A DNA stretch of 64,000 nt from positions 186,001 through 250,000 of the forward strand of contig NZ_JAPYPG010000004.1 of NCBI RefSeq assembly GCF_029937755.1, read 5' to 3'. Below, piece after piece: positions 25,780 to 34,785 of this stretch. The notes below the pieces were generated by a model. That model searched no databases. It had not been told where the DNA came from and was given only the letters and a program-made list of their open reading frames with translations. Made by a program: the position numbers and the translations under genes. The stretch comes from Henriciella sp. (GTDB lineage: Bacteria > Pseudomonadota > Alphaproteobacteria > Caulobacterales > Hyphomonadaceae). Position 1 is the first letter of the stretch. Each line of letters begins with the position of its first letter.

Positions 25780-27288
25780 CTATTCCGGCGCAACCTCCAG
25801 CCCGGCGAGTACGCGGGCATCGCGTTCATAGATGTCATCAAGATAGCGCACGCCGCCCGATCCATCGCTGACCGCCGTGTAGTAGAGGACATGGACAGGC
25901 ACGCTTGCCGCCAGGTCCACGCGCGTTTCCTTGCCTGAAGCAACCGCCTTGTCGATCCTCTTGCGGTCCCAGCCGGGTGTATTTTCCAGCAGCCACTCCG
26001 ACAGGTCGATCGGGTCCTGCGCGCGCAGGCAGCCAGAAGAGAAGGCGCGCTGCGACCGGGCGAAGAGGTCGCGCGTGGGCGTGTCGTGCAGATACACATT
26101 ATACTTGTTCGGGAAGATGATCTTGACCTGACCCAGTGCGTTCTGCGGGCCCGGCGCCTGACGCAGGCGGTAGGGAAAGCTTGCAGACGACACCGTGTTC
26201 CAGTCGATGGTCGAGGGGTCGACAATGTTTCCGGACCGGTCGAGCACCTGGAAGCCGAGCCGCTGGACCGCCCCCGGATCCCGGCGGAACAGCGGGAGCT
26301 TGTCGGCCCGCGCAAGACTGTAAGGGGTCTCCCACCACGGATTGAAGATGATGTACTCAATTTTGTCGGAGAAGACCGGCGTCTGGCGATAGGTCTTGCC
26401 GACAATGATCAGATGGGTGCGCTGGGGTTCGCCATTCTCGAAGGCGGTCACCTCAAAGCCCGCAATATTGGCCCGCAGGTGCCGCTGGCCGAGATCGCCC
26501 GGCAGCCAGCGCCAGCGCTCCATATTGACCCGGACCTGTGCAATGTGTTCGGCGGTGCCCTGATTGAGCACACGAATGGTGGAGGCCCCCGCGATGCCGT
26601 CCGTCTCAAGGGCGTGCCCCGTCTGAAAAACCTCGACGGCGGCGACCGTCGCTTCATCCATCGTGCCCGAAAGCGCCGCGTTTTCCAGCAGGCCCAGCTC
26701 GGCGAGCCGCACCTGAAGCTCTTCAACGCGTGGCCCGGTCATGCCCGGCTTCAGCGGCGGTCCTTCAGAGACGCTCGAAACCGGCTCGTCAGCGTTCACC
26801 CGGAGCCGGGCGAGTTCCTGCTTGAGCAGGCCATAGGCCGACTGCACAGGCGCAAGCTGCTCAAGACTTGTCGCGACGGTTCCACTGTCGAGAGCGTAAT
26901 CGAGAACGGCGGCGAGGTCGGCCTCACGGCCTGCAGCCGTCCAGTCGGGTTCGAAAGTGGCTCGGTCAAGCTTGCCATAGAGCATATGCGCGGCGGCCGA
27001 CATCCACGCGTCGGTGGCGACCCGGTCGCGTTCGGCCCGCTTGGGGCGCAGGGTTTCAAGGGCGTCGAGATGGTAGTGGCCGGGGTCCAGCCCATGTCCC
27101 TCAAGGGCCTGGAGTGCGGCGATCAGGGCGTCATAGGAATTATCATTCCAGACAAGGCTGGTATCCGCGGCCTCATGGAAGTCTTCGGTTGCCACCGGCG
27201 CCAGCATCTCGCTGTCGCCCGGGCCAGCTTGGGCTGTCCCCTGCAACACACACGCGAGGAGCGCGCCGGCAATCAGTCGTGACATCAT
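25780..27288 (-). CDS. L,D-transpeptidase (YcbB/LdtD-like) with peptidoglycan-binding domain
   Basis: 502 residues, exported by a signal peptide (LIAGALLACVLQGTAQA). The N-terminal half is a helical YcbB-type region. The middle (about residues 180-250) is a PG_binding_1 domain (PGMTGPRVEELQVRLAELGLL, DGIAGASTIRVLNQ). The C-terminal half is the YkuD catalytic domain, with MERWRWLPGDLG, NPWWETPYSLA and the active-site cysteine in SSGCLRAQDPIDL; the HDTPTRDLF histidine precedes it. It would form 3-3 cross-links in peptidoglycan. Start could be the first or second of two adjacent ATGs (27288/27285). It is monocistronic as far as I can see. Confidence 0.9.
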   Translation of the reverse strand: MMSRLIAGALLACVLQGTAQAGPGDSEMLAPVATEDFHEAADTSLVWNDNSYDALIAALQALEGHGLDPGHYHLDALETLRPKRAERDRVATDAWMSAAAHMLYGKLDRATFEPDWTAAGREADLAAVLDYALDSGTVATSLEQLAPVQSAYGLLKQELARLRVNADEPVSSVSEGPPLKPGMTGPRVEELQVRLAELGLLENAALSGTMDEATVAAVEVFQTGHALETDGIAGASTIRVLNQGTAEHIAQVRVNMERWRWLPGDLGQRHLRANIAGFEVTAFENGEPQRTHLIIVGKTYRQTPVFSDKIEYIIFNPWWETPYSLARADKLPLFRRDPGAVQRLGFQVLDRSGNIVDPSTIDWNTVSSASFPYRLRQAPGPQNALGQVKIIFPNKYNVYLHDTPTRDLFARSQRAFSSGCLRAQDPIDLSEWLLENTPGWDRKRIDKAVASGKETRVDLAASVPVHVLYYTAVSDGSGGVRYLDDIYERDARVLAGLEVAPE

Positions 27289-27359
27289 CGAATGGCATCC
27301 CGTCTTTTACCGCCCTTGAGCATAGGGGGCAGGAGGCGATGGGAGCAAGTGATCAGGCG

Positions 27360-27929
27360 CTAACGGTTGCCGCTACTCGTAGGCAGATCGTTGATGCCGC
27401 CGACATCAAGCAGCGGCGAAGCCTCAATCTCCTCGGCGTCGAGCAGTGACACGACCCGCAGCAGCGCGGCAACAAGGCTTGCCTGTTCCCAGTCAGCCAG
27501 GCTGCGGAAGCGGGACCGGAACGTCTCCTGCAGCAGGTCCGGCGCATCCTCCAGGACCTTTTTTCCTGTATCGGTAATGCACACCCAGACGCGGCGGCGG
27601 TCGCTTTCTCCGCGTTTGCGCGACACCAGGCCACGCTCCTGCAACTTGTCGAGCAGGATGGAAATCGTCGCCTGTTTGAGATCGACGGCGCGTGCGAGAT
27701 CGCCGGTCAGGGTTTCCCCGCGCGTCTTGAGAACCTGAAGGACGAGCAGCTGGGACGCGGTGAGGCCGGTCTTGTGAGCGACGGTGCGAACATTGTTCGC
27801 CGTCGCTTTCAGGATGCGGCGCAAGGCGACCAGTGCGGTCTCGGTCTGATCCTGCATGTGCTCGCTCCACATATCAGCGTTCACCGATGACAGGCGAACC
27901 GCTTCGAAACCCTCTGATAACTGAGCCAT
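27360..27929 (-). CDS. MarR-family regulator, probable EctR
   Basis: 189 residues with a winged helix domain (LRRILKATANNVRTVAHKTGLTASQLLVLQVLK, VDLKQATISILLDKLQERGLVSRKRGESDRRRVWVCIT), the DRR wing being typical of MarR proteins. It is divergent from ectA. In methylotrophs and other ectoine producers a MarR protein of similar size, EctR, sits upstream of ectABC-ask and represses it; position and family match, so this is probably EctR, though the binding site here is not proven. A TTGATA -35-like box at 27976-27981 (minus strand) may drive it. Confidence 0.8.
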   Translation of the reverse strand: MAQLSEGFEAVRLSSVNADMWSEHMQDQTETALVALRRILKATANNVRTVAHKTGLTASQLLVLQVLKTRGETLTGDLARAVDLKQATISILLDKLQERGLVSRKRGESDRRRVWVCITDTGKKVLEDAPDLLQETFRSRFRSLADWEQASLVAALLRVVSLLDAEEIEASPLLDVGGINDLPTSSGNR

Positions 27930-27979
27930 CTTCTAGGCTATTTCCTTTGCGCACAAAATTATTTTTTTATCTAAGTATC

Positions 27980-28011
27980 AAGGAACAGATATGCCGTTCC
28001 GCACGTTCCTT
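27980..28011 (+). promoter_or_regulatory. EcfG (general stress sigma) type promoter for ectABC, inside an inverted repeat
   Basis: GGAAC at 27982-27986, 17 bases, then CGTT at 28004-28007: an exact match to the alphaproteobacterial EcfG/SigT promoter (GGAAC-N16/17-CGTT). Transcription would begin near 28014, about 100 bases before the ectA ATG. The same stretch forms an inverted repeat, AAGGAAC (27980-27986) with GTTCCTT (28005-28011), which could also be a dimeric repressor site, for example for the divergent MarR protein. A weaker housekeeping-like pair (TTGAAC 28056-28061, AAATAG 28079-28084) lies closer to ectA. Confidence 0.7.
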
Positions 28012-28115
28012 CAATAGAAGGAAGAGGGGCGGCTGCACTATCCATGAAGAAGCGGTTGAACCGACCGCGATTCCAATTAAATAGATCGTCTAACAAAATA
28101 CCGACCGAGAGAGCT

Positions 28116-28682
28116 ATGGAAACGGCACAGTCAGACAGACCTGCAAAAGGCGGCGGCCTGCCTCAGAAGGATGCAGGCGAGCCCTCAAGTTTGCACATCG
28201 GACCGCCTCTGAGCGAGGACGGGGCCGCAGTGCATGACCTGATTGCTGCCTGTCCGCCGCTGGACACCAACTCTCTCTATATGAATCTGATCCAGACGAC
28301 GCACTTTGCCGACACCTGCGCACTCGCAAAGGAAGATGGCGAAGTGATCGGCTGGGTCTCGGGCCATATCCCGCCAAATGAGCCGGATGTGTTCTTCCTC
28401 TGGCAGGTTGCCGTTGGCGAAAAAGCCCGCGGCAAGCGCATTCCGAAGCGGCTTGTTGCCGATATCTTCTCGCGCGAGGCCTGCCGGAACGTGAAGTATC
28501 TCAAGACCACCATCACGCCCGATAACGAGGCCTCGTGGGGCCTCTTCAAGAGCATTGCGCGCTGGCTCGACGCACCGCTCAACGAAAGCGAGTTTTTCGA
28601 CAAGGAGCGCCACTTCAAGGGGCGCCATGACAGCGAGATCCTCGTGACCATCGGGCCGTTCGAGCGGCCGGCCAGCCTTTAG
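28116..28682 (+). CDS. ectA: EctA, L-2,4-diaminobutyrate N-gamma-acetyltransferase
   Basis: 188 residues from the ATG at 28116; GNAT-fold enzyme for the second step of ectoine synthesis. Family sequence: LHIGPPLSEDGAAVHDLIAACPPLDTNSLYMNLIQTTHF, then the acetyl-CoA loop VAVGEKARGKRIPKRLV and TTITPDNEASWGLFKSIAR. An open frame extends upstream to 28044 but that stretch overlaps a likely promoter and does not look like EctA. First gene of ectABC-ask, 60 bases before ectB. Confidence 0.93.
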   Translation: METAQSDRPAKGGGLPQKDAGEPSSLHIGPPLSEDGAAVHDLIAACPPLDTNSLYMNLIQTTHFADTCALAKEDGEVIGWVSGHIPPNEPDVFFLWQVAVGEKARGKRIPKRLVADIFSREACRNVKYLKTTITPDNEASWGLFKSIARWLDAPLNESEFFDKERHFKGRHDSEILVTIGPFERPASL

Positions 28683-28742
28683 CACACCTGGCCACCGCTT
28701 ACCCTGACACTAACCAGACCAGACCACCTAAGGAGCGAACGC

Positions 28743-30041
28743 ATGCCGTTCACAGATATCAAAGAAGACATTTTCGAGAGGCGTGAATCGATTGTGCGCA
28801 GCTATTGCCGCAACTTCGACGCGCTGTTCGTGAAAGCCAAAGGGTCGGAAATGACCGACGCCGATGGCAAGACCTATATCGACTTTCTCGCCGGCTGTTC
28901 GACGCTGAACTACGGCCATAATGACGACGACATGAAGAAGGCGCTGATTGAGCATATCGAGCGTGACGGCATTGCCCATGGCCTCGACATGTATACCGAC
29001 GCCAAGGCCGAATGGCTGAAAGCCTTCGAGGACTATATCCTCAAGCCGCGCGGCATGGACGACTACAAGATCATGATGACCGGTCCGACCGGCACCAATG
29101 CTGTCGAGGCGGCTGTAAAGCTTGCCCGCAAGGTGACCGGCCGCACCAATGTCATCTCTTTCACCAATGGCTTCCACGGCATGACGATGGGCGCGCTCGC
29201 GCTGACCGGTAATGCCGGCAAGCGCAAGGGCGCGGGCACTGGCAGCGTCGGCCTGACGGGTGTTTCGCACCTGCCTTATGACGGCGCCTTCGGCGACGAT
29301 GTCGATACGCTGGAACAGATCGAGATGATGATCGAGAACCCGTCTTCGGGCATCGATGCCCCGGCCGCGTTCATCTTCGAGCCCATCCAGGGCGAAGGTG
29401 GTCTTAATGCCGCGTCCAAGGAATGGATGAAGGGCATCGCAGATCTCGCCAAGAAACATGGCGCACTGCTGATCGTCGACGATATCCAGTCCGGCTGTGG
29501 CCGTTCGGGCGACTATTTCGGCTTCGATATTGCCGGCATCAAGCCGGACATCATCACCCAGGCGAAGTCGCTTTCCGGCATGGGCCTGCCCTTTGCCTGT
29601 GTCCTGCTCAAGAAGGAGCACGACATCTGGAAGCCGGCCGAGCACAACGGCACCTTCCGCGGTAACAACCACGCTTTCGTCACCGGCAAGGTGACGCTGG
29701 AGAAGTTCTGGAAGGATGATGCTTTCCAGAAAGAGGTCCAGGCGAAGTCGAAGATCCTGACCGAAGGCCTGCAGAAGATTGCCAAGCTGATCCCGGGCGC
29801 AAAGCTCAAGGGCCGCGGCATGATGCAGGGCGTCGATGTTGGCTCCGGCGAGATGGCTTCGGAGATTACCAGCCGCTCGTTCGAAAAGGGACTCATCATT
29901 GAGACATCGGGGGCCGACGACGAAGTCGTGAAGGTACTCGTTGCCCTCACCGTTCCGGAAGAAACGCTCCGCAAGGGTCTCGACATCCTGCTCGAGGCCG
30001 CACGCGAAGCGTCGGACACTGTCAAAGTCGCAGCGGAGTAA
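28743..30041 (+). CDS. ectB: EctB, L-2,4-diaminobutyrate transaminase
   Basis: 432 residues; PLP-dependent class III aminotransferase making diaminobutyrate from aspartate semialdehyde and glutamate. Motifs: FLAGCSTLNYGHNDDDM, MMTGPTGTNAVEAAVKLARKVTGR, FTNGFHGMTMGALALTGN, IFEPIQGEGGLNAAS, VDDIQSGCGRSGDYFGFD, and the PLP lysine in ITQAKSLSGMGLP. A strong AAGGAG site lies upstream. ectC begins 6 bases after the stop. Confidence 0.96.
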   Translation: MPFTDIKEDIFERRESIVRSYCRNFDALFVKAKGSEMTDADGKTYIDFLAGCSTLNYGHNDDDMKKALIEHIERDGIAHGLDMYTDAKAEWLKAFEDYILKPRGMDDYKIMMTGPTGTNAVEAAVKLARKVTGRTNVISFTNGFHGMTMGALALTGNAGKRKGAGTGSVGLTGVSHLPYDGAFGDDVDTLEQIEMMIENPSSGIDAPAAFIFEPIQGEGGLNAASKEWMKGIADLAKKHGALLIVDDIQSGCGRSGDYFGFDIAGIKPDIITQAKSLSGMGLPFACVLLKKEHDIWKPAEHNGTFRGNNHAFVTGKVTLEKFWKDDAFQKEVQAKSKILTEGLQKIAKLIPGAKLKGRGMMQGVDVGSGEMASEITSRSFEKGLIIETSGADDEVVKVLVALTVPEETLRKGLDILLEAAREASDTVKVAAE

Positions 30042-30047
30042 GAAAGT

Positions 30048-30431
30048 ATGATTGTACGCGACCTGAAAGATCTCGAAGGCACCGAACGCGCCGTGTCCGA
30101 TGCTGAGTGGACGTCCTACCGGATGCTGCTCGCAGACGACAAGATGGGCTTCAGCTTCCATATCACGGTACTGAAGGCCGGATCCGAGCACACCTTTCAT
30201 TACAAGAACCACTTCGAGAGTGTGTATTGCATGAAGGGCAAGGGCTCGATCACCGACCTTGGCACCGGCGAGACCCATGAGATCAAGCCGGGTGTGATGT
30301 ATGCGCTGAACCTGCATGACAAGCACACGCTGCGCGCGGAAGAAGAGCTGCACATGGCGTGCTGCTTCAATCCGCCGGTAACCGGCACCGAAGTCCACCT
30401 GCCGGACGGCTCCTACGCCGCGGCCGACTAG
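30048..30431 (+). CDS. ectC: EctC, L-ectoine synthase
   Basis: 127-residue cupin that cyclises N-gamma-acetyldiaminobutyrate to ectoine. Recognisable EctC sequence: MIVRDLKDLEGTERAV, SFHITVLKAGSEHTFHYKNHFESVYCMKGKGSI, HEIKPGVMYALNLHDKHTLRAEEELHMACCFNPPVTG. No ectD hydroxylase gene follows, so this strain's local cluster would make ectoine rather than 5-hydroxyectoine. Confidence 0.96.
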   Translation: MIVRDLKDLEGTERAVSDAEWTSYRMLLADDKMGFSFHITVLKAGSEHTFHYKNHFESVYCMKGKGSITDLGTGETHEIKPGVMYALNLHDKHTLRAEEELHMACCFNPPVTGTEVHLPDGSYAAAD

Positions 30432-30442
30432 ACACGTCTTCA

Positions 30443-30484
30443 GCCGCAGCCTGTCCCCGGAAAGCACGCCGGCCAGGCTGCGGC
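30443..30484 (+). other. Intercistronic hairpin between ectC and ask
   Basis: Perfect 11-base arms GCCGCAGCCTG (30443-30453) and CAGGCTGCGGC (30474-30484), with a nested CCGG/CCGG stem in the loop. No T-run follows, so it is not a classical intrinsic terminator. It may stabilise the upstream ectABC message or lower readthrough into the aspartokinase gene, which has its own good ribosome site (AAGGAAGGG). Confidence 0.5.
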
Positions 30485-30521
30485 CCTTAAACCAGACCAT
30501 TCAAGGAAGGGTTCTGATATC

Positions 30522-31973
30522 ATGGCCCATACTGTTGAGAAGATCGGCGGCACTTCGATCGCCAATACCCCTGTCATCCTCGACAATGTCCTGATCGGAG
30601 ACAGAAAACCCGAAGACATGTACAATCGCATCGTCGTGGTGTCGGCCTATGCCGGCATGACGAACATGCTGCTTGAGCACAAGAAATCCGGCAAGCCGGG
30701 GGTCTACTCCCTGTTCGCCAGCGCCGAGAACAAGTGGCAGTGGAGCGAAGCGCTCACCGAGCTGTCGCAGGCGATGCGCGAAAAGAATGAAGAGATCTTC
30801 GGCGACCATCCCGACCGGAAGGTTGCCGACAATTTCGTCCTCGAACGCATCGAGGGCGTGCGCAACTGCCTGATCGACCTGCACCGCCTGTGTTCCTACG
30901 GCCAGTTCCGGCTGGACGAGCACCTGATGACGGTCCGTGAGATGCTGGCCGCGCTTGGCGAGGCGCATTCCGCTCACAATACCTCGCTGCTTCTGCGCCA
31001 GAAGGACATCAACTCGGTCTTCGTCGACCTCACCGGCTGGCGGGACGAAGACAAGCTGACCCTCGACGAGCGTATCGAAACCTCGTTCCGAGGCGTCGAT
31101 TTCTCCAAGGAGCTGCCCATTGTGACGGGCTATGCCTCGTGCATGGAAGGCATGGTGAAGCTCTATGACCGGGGCTACACGGAGGTGACCTTCTCGCGCA
31201 TCGGCGCAATGACCGGCGCGTCGGAAGCGATCATCCACAAGGAGTTCCACCTTTCCTCTGCGGACCCGAAACTCGTCGGCGACGACAAGGTGCGCAAGAT
31301 CGGCAAGACCAATTACGATGTGGCCGACCAGCTCTCGAACATGGGCATGGAAGCGGTTCACCCGAAAGCCGCGAAAGGCCTGCGCCAGGCGGGCATTCCG
31401 CTGCGCGTGAAGAACACGTTCGATCCGACCGATGCCGGCACGATCATCACCGATGACTTCATGCCGGAGACCCCGCGCGCGGAGATCGTCACGGGTATCC
31501 AGAGCCTCTATGCCTTCGAACTGTTCGAACAGGACATGGTCGGTGTGAAGGGCTATGATGCCGAGGCGCTGAAAGCGCTGACGCGCCACAATGTGTGGAT
31601 CGTGACCAAGTGCTCCAACGCCAACACGATCACCCACTATGTCAGCGCCAATCGCAAGGCGCTGAAACGCGCTGCTGCTGACATTGAGGCGGTCTTTGAA
31701 AATGCCTCGGTTTCGATGCGCAAACTCGCCATCGTGTCTGTCATCGGTGCGAACCTCGACGTCCCGGGCATGACGGCGCGCGCAACGACGGCACTTCACG
31801 AAGGTGGCGTCAAACTGCTCGGCCTACACAAGCTGACCCGCGAAACAGACCTCCAGGCTTTCGTCGCCGAGGAAGATTATGACAAGGCAGTCAAGCTCCT
31901 GCACAGGGCGCTTGTGGAAGAGAATGAAGACACTGCCGACAAGGCAGGCACGGATATCGCTGCCGCTGCCTAA
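30522..31973 (+). CDS. ask: Ectoine-specific aspartokinase (Ask_Ect)
   Basis: 483 residues; phosphorylates aspartate to feed ectoine synthesis, typically escaping feedback by lysine and threonine. Kinase domain begins EKIGGTSIANTPVILDN (KFGGTS-like), with VVVSAYAGMTNML and the FSRIGAMTGASEAIIHKEF region; two ACT domains lie in the last 150 residues (VKGYDAEALKALTRHNVWIVTKCSNANTITHYV and KLAIVSVIGANLDVPGMTARATTALHEGGV). Length and the ect context match the Ask_Ect class. Its TAA overlaps the next ATG (TAATG), coupling it to the MFS gene. Confidence 0.93.
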   Translation: MAHTVEKIGGTSIANTPVILDNVLIGDRKPEDMYNRIVVVSAYAGMTNMLLEHKKSGKPGVYSLFASAENKWQWSEALTELSQAMREKNEEIFGDHPDRKVADNFVLERIEGVRNCLIDLHRLCSYGQFRLDEHLMTVREMLAALGEAHSAHNTSLLLRQKDINSVFVDLTGWRDEDKLTLDERIETSFRGVDFSKELPIVTGYASCMEGMVKLYDRGYTEVTFSRIGAMTGASEAIIHKEFHLSSADPKLVGDDKVRKIGKTNYDVADQLSNMGMEAVHPKAAKGLRQAGIPLRVKNTFDPTDAGTIITDDFMPETPRAEIVTGIQSLYAFELFEQDMVGVKGYDAEALKALTRHNVWIVTKCSNANTITHYVSANRKALKRAAADIEAVFENASVSMRKLAIVSVIGANLDVPGMTARATTALHEGGVKLLGLHKLTRETDLQAFVAEEDYDKAVKLLHRALVEENEDTADKAGTDIAAAA

Positions 31974-33313
31974 TGCCCTATTCGGCGCCTGTAGAAGAGA
32001 CTTCGTCGGACTGGCGGGTAACCCTCGGCCTGTACCGCAATGTCCTCGCCATCGTCAGCGCCCTGACCGTGCTTCAGGGCGCAACGGCGGCCCTATCCGT
32101 GATGATCGCGCTGAGCTTGCAGGCAGCCGGCGCATCGAACGCCGCGCTTGGTCTGGTGGCGGCGTTCTATGCCGGCGGCTTCCTCACGGGAGCCATCGCC
32201 TCGCCGAAGCAGATCACACGGATAGGGCACATCCGGTCCTTTTCCTTTTTCGCGGCCCTCGCGATCATTGCGTCGCTCAGCTTCTCGCTGGGCGTCAATA
32301 TCATTGGCTGGTCGGTGCTGCAGGCCGTGATCGGTGCCAGCACCTCAGCCCTGCTGACAGCCGGTGATGGCTGGATAACCGACAGCGCGCCCGCCAACCG
32401 GCGCGGCGCCATTCTCGGTTTCTACCATGTCGTCGCCAAGCTCGGTGCGATTGCCGGCCCCTTCGCCATCGTGGCTGGCGCCAGTGGCCCGGCAGGCTTC
32501 ATGATGGTCGCAGCCCTTTTCGCGCTGACCATCATGCCGATCTCCGCGACGCGGAAGGCCCAGCCGGAAATCTCCACCGGCACGCCCTTCGGGCCGACCA
32601 AGATCCTGAAATATGCTCCGGCTGCGGCCTTTGCGGCCCTGTGCGCGGGCGCCGTCAATAATGCCGTTGCCCAGCTCTACCCGGTCTATGCCCAGTCGGT
32701 CATGCCGGACGGAGCAGCAGGCTTCTCGGCCAATTTCAACGCCGCGCTGCTTGTTGGCGCCATGGTTGGCCTGTGGCCGGCCGGCATGATTTCCGACCGC
32801 ATCGACCGGCGCATGGTGATTGCGGGGACGGGGATCCTCGCCGCAGGGGCCGCACTTGGCCTCAGCCTGTTCAGCCATACCGTTGCCCCCGCGCTGATCC
32901 TGGTGCTCGCTTTCGTCTACGGCGTCGGCGCGCTGGCCTATTATGCCGTAGCTGTCGCCCATGCCGCAGACCGCGCCCGGCCAGACCAGGCGACTTCGAT
33001 GATGGCGGGCATTCTGGTTATCTGGGGCATCGGCTCGATCATGGGCCCGATTGTCGCCGGCCTGGTCATGTCGACCCCGCTCGGCGCGCCCGGCCTGTTT
33101 GCCTTCGCAAGCGCAAGCCTTGCACTGCTGGCTGCAACCATGTTTACCCGTACTGTCAACAAGGCGCCTGTTCCGGATGAGGAAAAGGAGCCGTTCAACG
33201 CCACCCAGACGACCAGTCTTGCGCTGTCGGAACTCGACCCGCGCGGCGAACATGAAAACGAGCAGTTCGACCTGTTCCTCGCCTGGATGGCCTCCGCAGA
33301 GGCTGACGAATGA
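31973..33313 (+). CDS. Major facilitator superfamily transporter
   Basis: 446 residues with about 12 hydrophobic segments and MFS-type loop sequences (GLVAAFYAGGFLTGAIASPKQITRIGHIRSF between helices 2 and 3; GLWPAGMISDRIDRRMVIAGTG at the equivalent position of the second half). The charged tail (last 45 residues) is cytoplasmic. Coupled to ask by a TAATG overlap and to the symporter gene by ATGA. Its presence in the ectoine operon suggests movement of ectoine, a precursor or another compatible solute, but MFS sequence alone does not give the substrate. Confidence 0.85.
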   Translation: MPYSAPVEETSSDWRVTLGLYRNVLAIVSALTVLQGATAALSVMIALSLQAAGASNAALGLVAAFYAGGFLTGAIASPKQITRIGHIRSFSFFAALAIIASLSFSLGVNIIGWSVLQAVIGASTSALLTAGDGWITDSAPANRRGAILGFYHVVAKLGAIAGPFAIVAGASGPAGFMMVAALFALTIMPISATRKAQPEISTGTPFGPTKILKYAPAAAFAALCAGAVNNAVAQLYPVYAQSVMPDGAAGFSANFNAALLVGAMVGLWPAGMISDRIDRRMVIAGTGILAAGAALGLSLFSHTVAPALILVLAFVYGVGALAYYAVAVAHAADRARPDQATSMMAGILVIWGIGSIMGPIVAGLVMSTPLGAPGLFAFASASLALLAATMFTRTVNKAPVPDEEKEPFNATQTTSLALSELDPRGEHENEQFDLFLAWMASAEADE

Positions 33314-34761
33314 TCATTGCAAGTTTTCTCGTAATTCTCGCCATCTTCCTGATTGTCGGGCTCGCCTCGGCCAGGGTCGCGACCGGCGAGCGCAAGGACT
33401 ATTATATCGCGGGACAAACCGTCTCGCCCTGGCTGACCGGGCTTTCCGCGGTTGCCACAAACAATTCCGGTTATCTCTTCATCGGCGTGATCGGCTACAC
33501 TTATGCCACGGGCCTTTCGGCCATCTGGCTGATGTTCGGCTGGATCATCGGTGACTATCTCGGCTCGCTGTTCATTCACCGCAAACTGCGCAATGCGACA
33601 GGCGTGACCGGAGAGGCGTCCTTCGCATCAGTGATGTCGCGCTGGCATGGCGAGGAGTTCGCCTATTGGCGCCGGATAGCTGCTGTCGTCATGGTGATTT
33701 TCCTTGGCGCCTATGCGGCTGCCCAGATCTCCGCAGGCGGCAAGGCGCTTGAAGGCGTCCTCAATATCGATCCGCGTATCGGCGCAACTGCCGTGGCCGC
33801 GATGATCGTCGCCTATTCGATTGCCGGTGGTATCCGCGCCTCGATCTGGACCGACGCCGTCCAGTCGCTCTCCATGCTGGTGGCACTGAGCATTCTTTGC
33901 GTTGTCGCCTTTGCCGCCGAGGGCGGGATCGGTGCGGCCTTCGCCTCCATGATGCCGCTGGATGACGGGCGCTATATGAACCTATGGCCTGAAGCCGACG
34001 AACTGATCGGGACGGGCGGCCTAGCCATCGGGGCATTCATACTGGGCTGGCTTTTTGCAGGCTTTTCCGTCGTCGGCCAGCCGCACATCATGGTGCGGTT
34101 CATGGCGCTCGACGACGAGAAAAACATGCAGCGCACGCGCGCCTGGTATTACGGCTTCTTCGTCCTGTTCTATATTCTTGCGGCTGGTCTCGGCCTGCTC
34201 TCGCGGCTCTACCTGCCCGAGCTTGCATCCGGTGATACGGAGCTTGCCCTGCCGCGCATGGCGCTGCAGCTGCTGCCCGATATCCTTGTCGGGCTGATCC
34301 TCGCGGGCATCTTTGCAGCGACCATGTCGACAGCGGACTCCGTTGTGCTGTCCTGCTCGGCGGCGATCACGCATGACCTGACGCCGCAACGCATGGAACA
34401 CCCGCTTCTGCTCAAGGCGGCAACGGCCGGGACAACGCTCGTCGCGCTCATCCTTGCCCTTTCGGGCAGCCAGAGCGTGTTCAACCTGGTCATTCTCGCC
34501 TGGTCGACACTTGCCGCCGCCTTCGCGCCGCTTCTGACGCTCTATGCGCTGAACCGCAAGACAAGCGAGCCTGCGGCCATCTTCCTGATGTTCCTCGGCG
34601 TCGGCATCGCCCTGTTCTGGCGCTACGGCCTGGGCTGGCAGAGCGGCATCTATGAAGGGCTGCCGGGCATTGCCGTGCCCTTGATCATCGGCTGGTTCCT
34701 GTCGCGGCCTGCGACCCATGCCGAGATCGAGGCCAGTCCGGCGGAAACACCAGCCGAATAG
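33310..34761 (+). CDS. Sodium:solute symporter (SSS family)
   Basis: 483 residues with about 13 hydrophobic helices. Family signatures: ERKDYYIAGQTVSPWLTGLSAVATNNSGYLFIGVIGYTYATG after helix 1 (sodium-binding region), AYSIAGGIRASIWTDAVQS, and GLILAGIFAATMSTADSVVLSCSAAITHDL, the classical SSS motif as in PutP. It overlaps the MFS gene by 4 bases and ends the ect operon 25 bases before a strong terminator. Uptake of a compatible solute (ectoine, proline or similar) is a reasonable inference from context. Confidence 0.88.
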   Translation: MIIASFLVILAIFLIVGLASARVATGERKDYYIAGQTVSPWLTGLSAVATNNSGYLFIGVIGYTYATGLSAIWLMFGWIIGDYLGSLFIHRKLRNATGVTGEASFASVMSRWHGEEFAYWRRIAAVVMVIFLGAYAAAQISAGGKALEGVLNIDPRIGATAVAAMIVAYSIAGGIRASIWTDAVQSLSMLVALSILCVVAFAAEGGIGAAFASMMPLDDGRYMNLWPEADELIGTGGLAIGAFILGWLFAGFSVVGQPHIMVRFMALDDEKNMQRTRAWYYGFFVLFYILAAGLGLLSRLYLPELASGDTELALPRMALQLLPDILVGLILAGIFAATMSTADSVVLSCSAAITHDLTPQRMEHPLLLKAATAGTTLVALILALSGSQSVFNLVILAWSTLAAAFAPLLTLYALNRKTSEPAAIFLMFLGVGIALFWRYGLGWQSGIYEGLPGIAVPLIIGWFLSRPATHAEIEASPAETPAE

Positions 34762-34785
34762 GCCGGCCTTACAACCCAAAAGAAA

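Noticed and set aside
28728-30500. A 590-codon minus-strand frame opposite ectB and ectC
   Set aside because: It covers two unmistakable ectoine genes in antisense and begins in the non-coding gap before ask. No evidence for expression.
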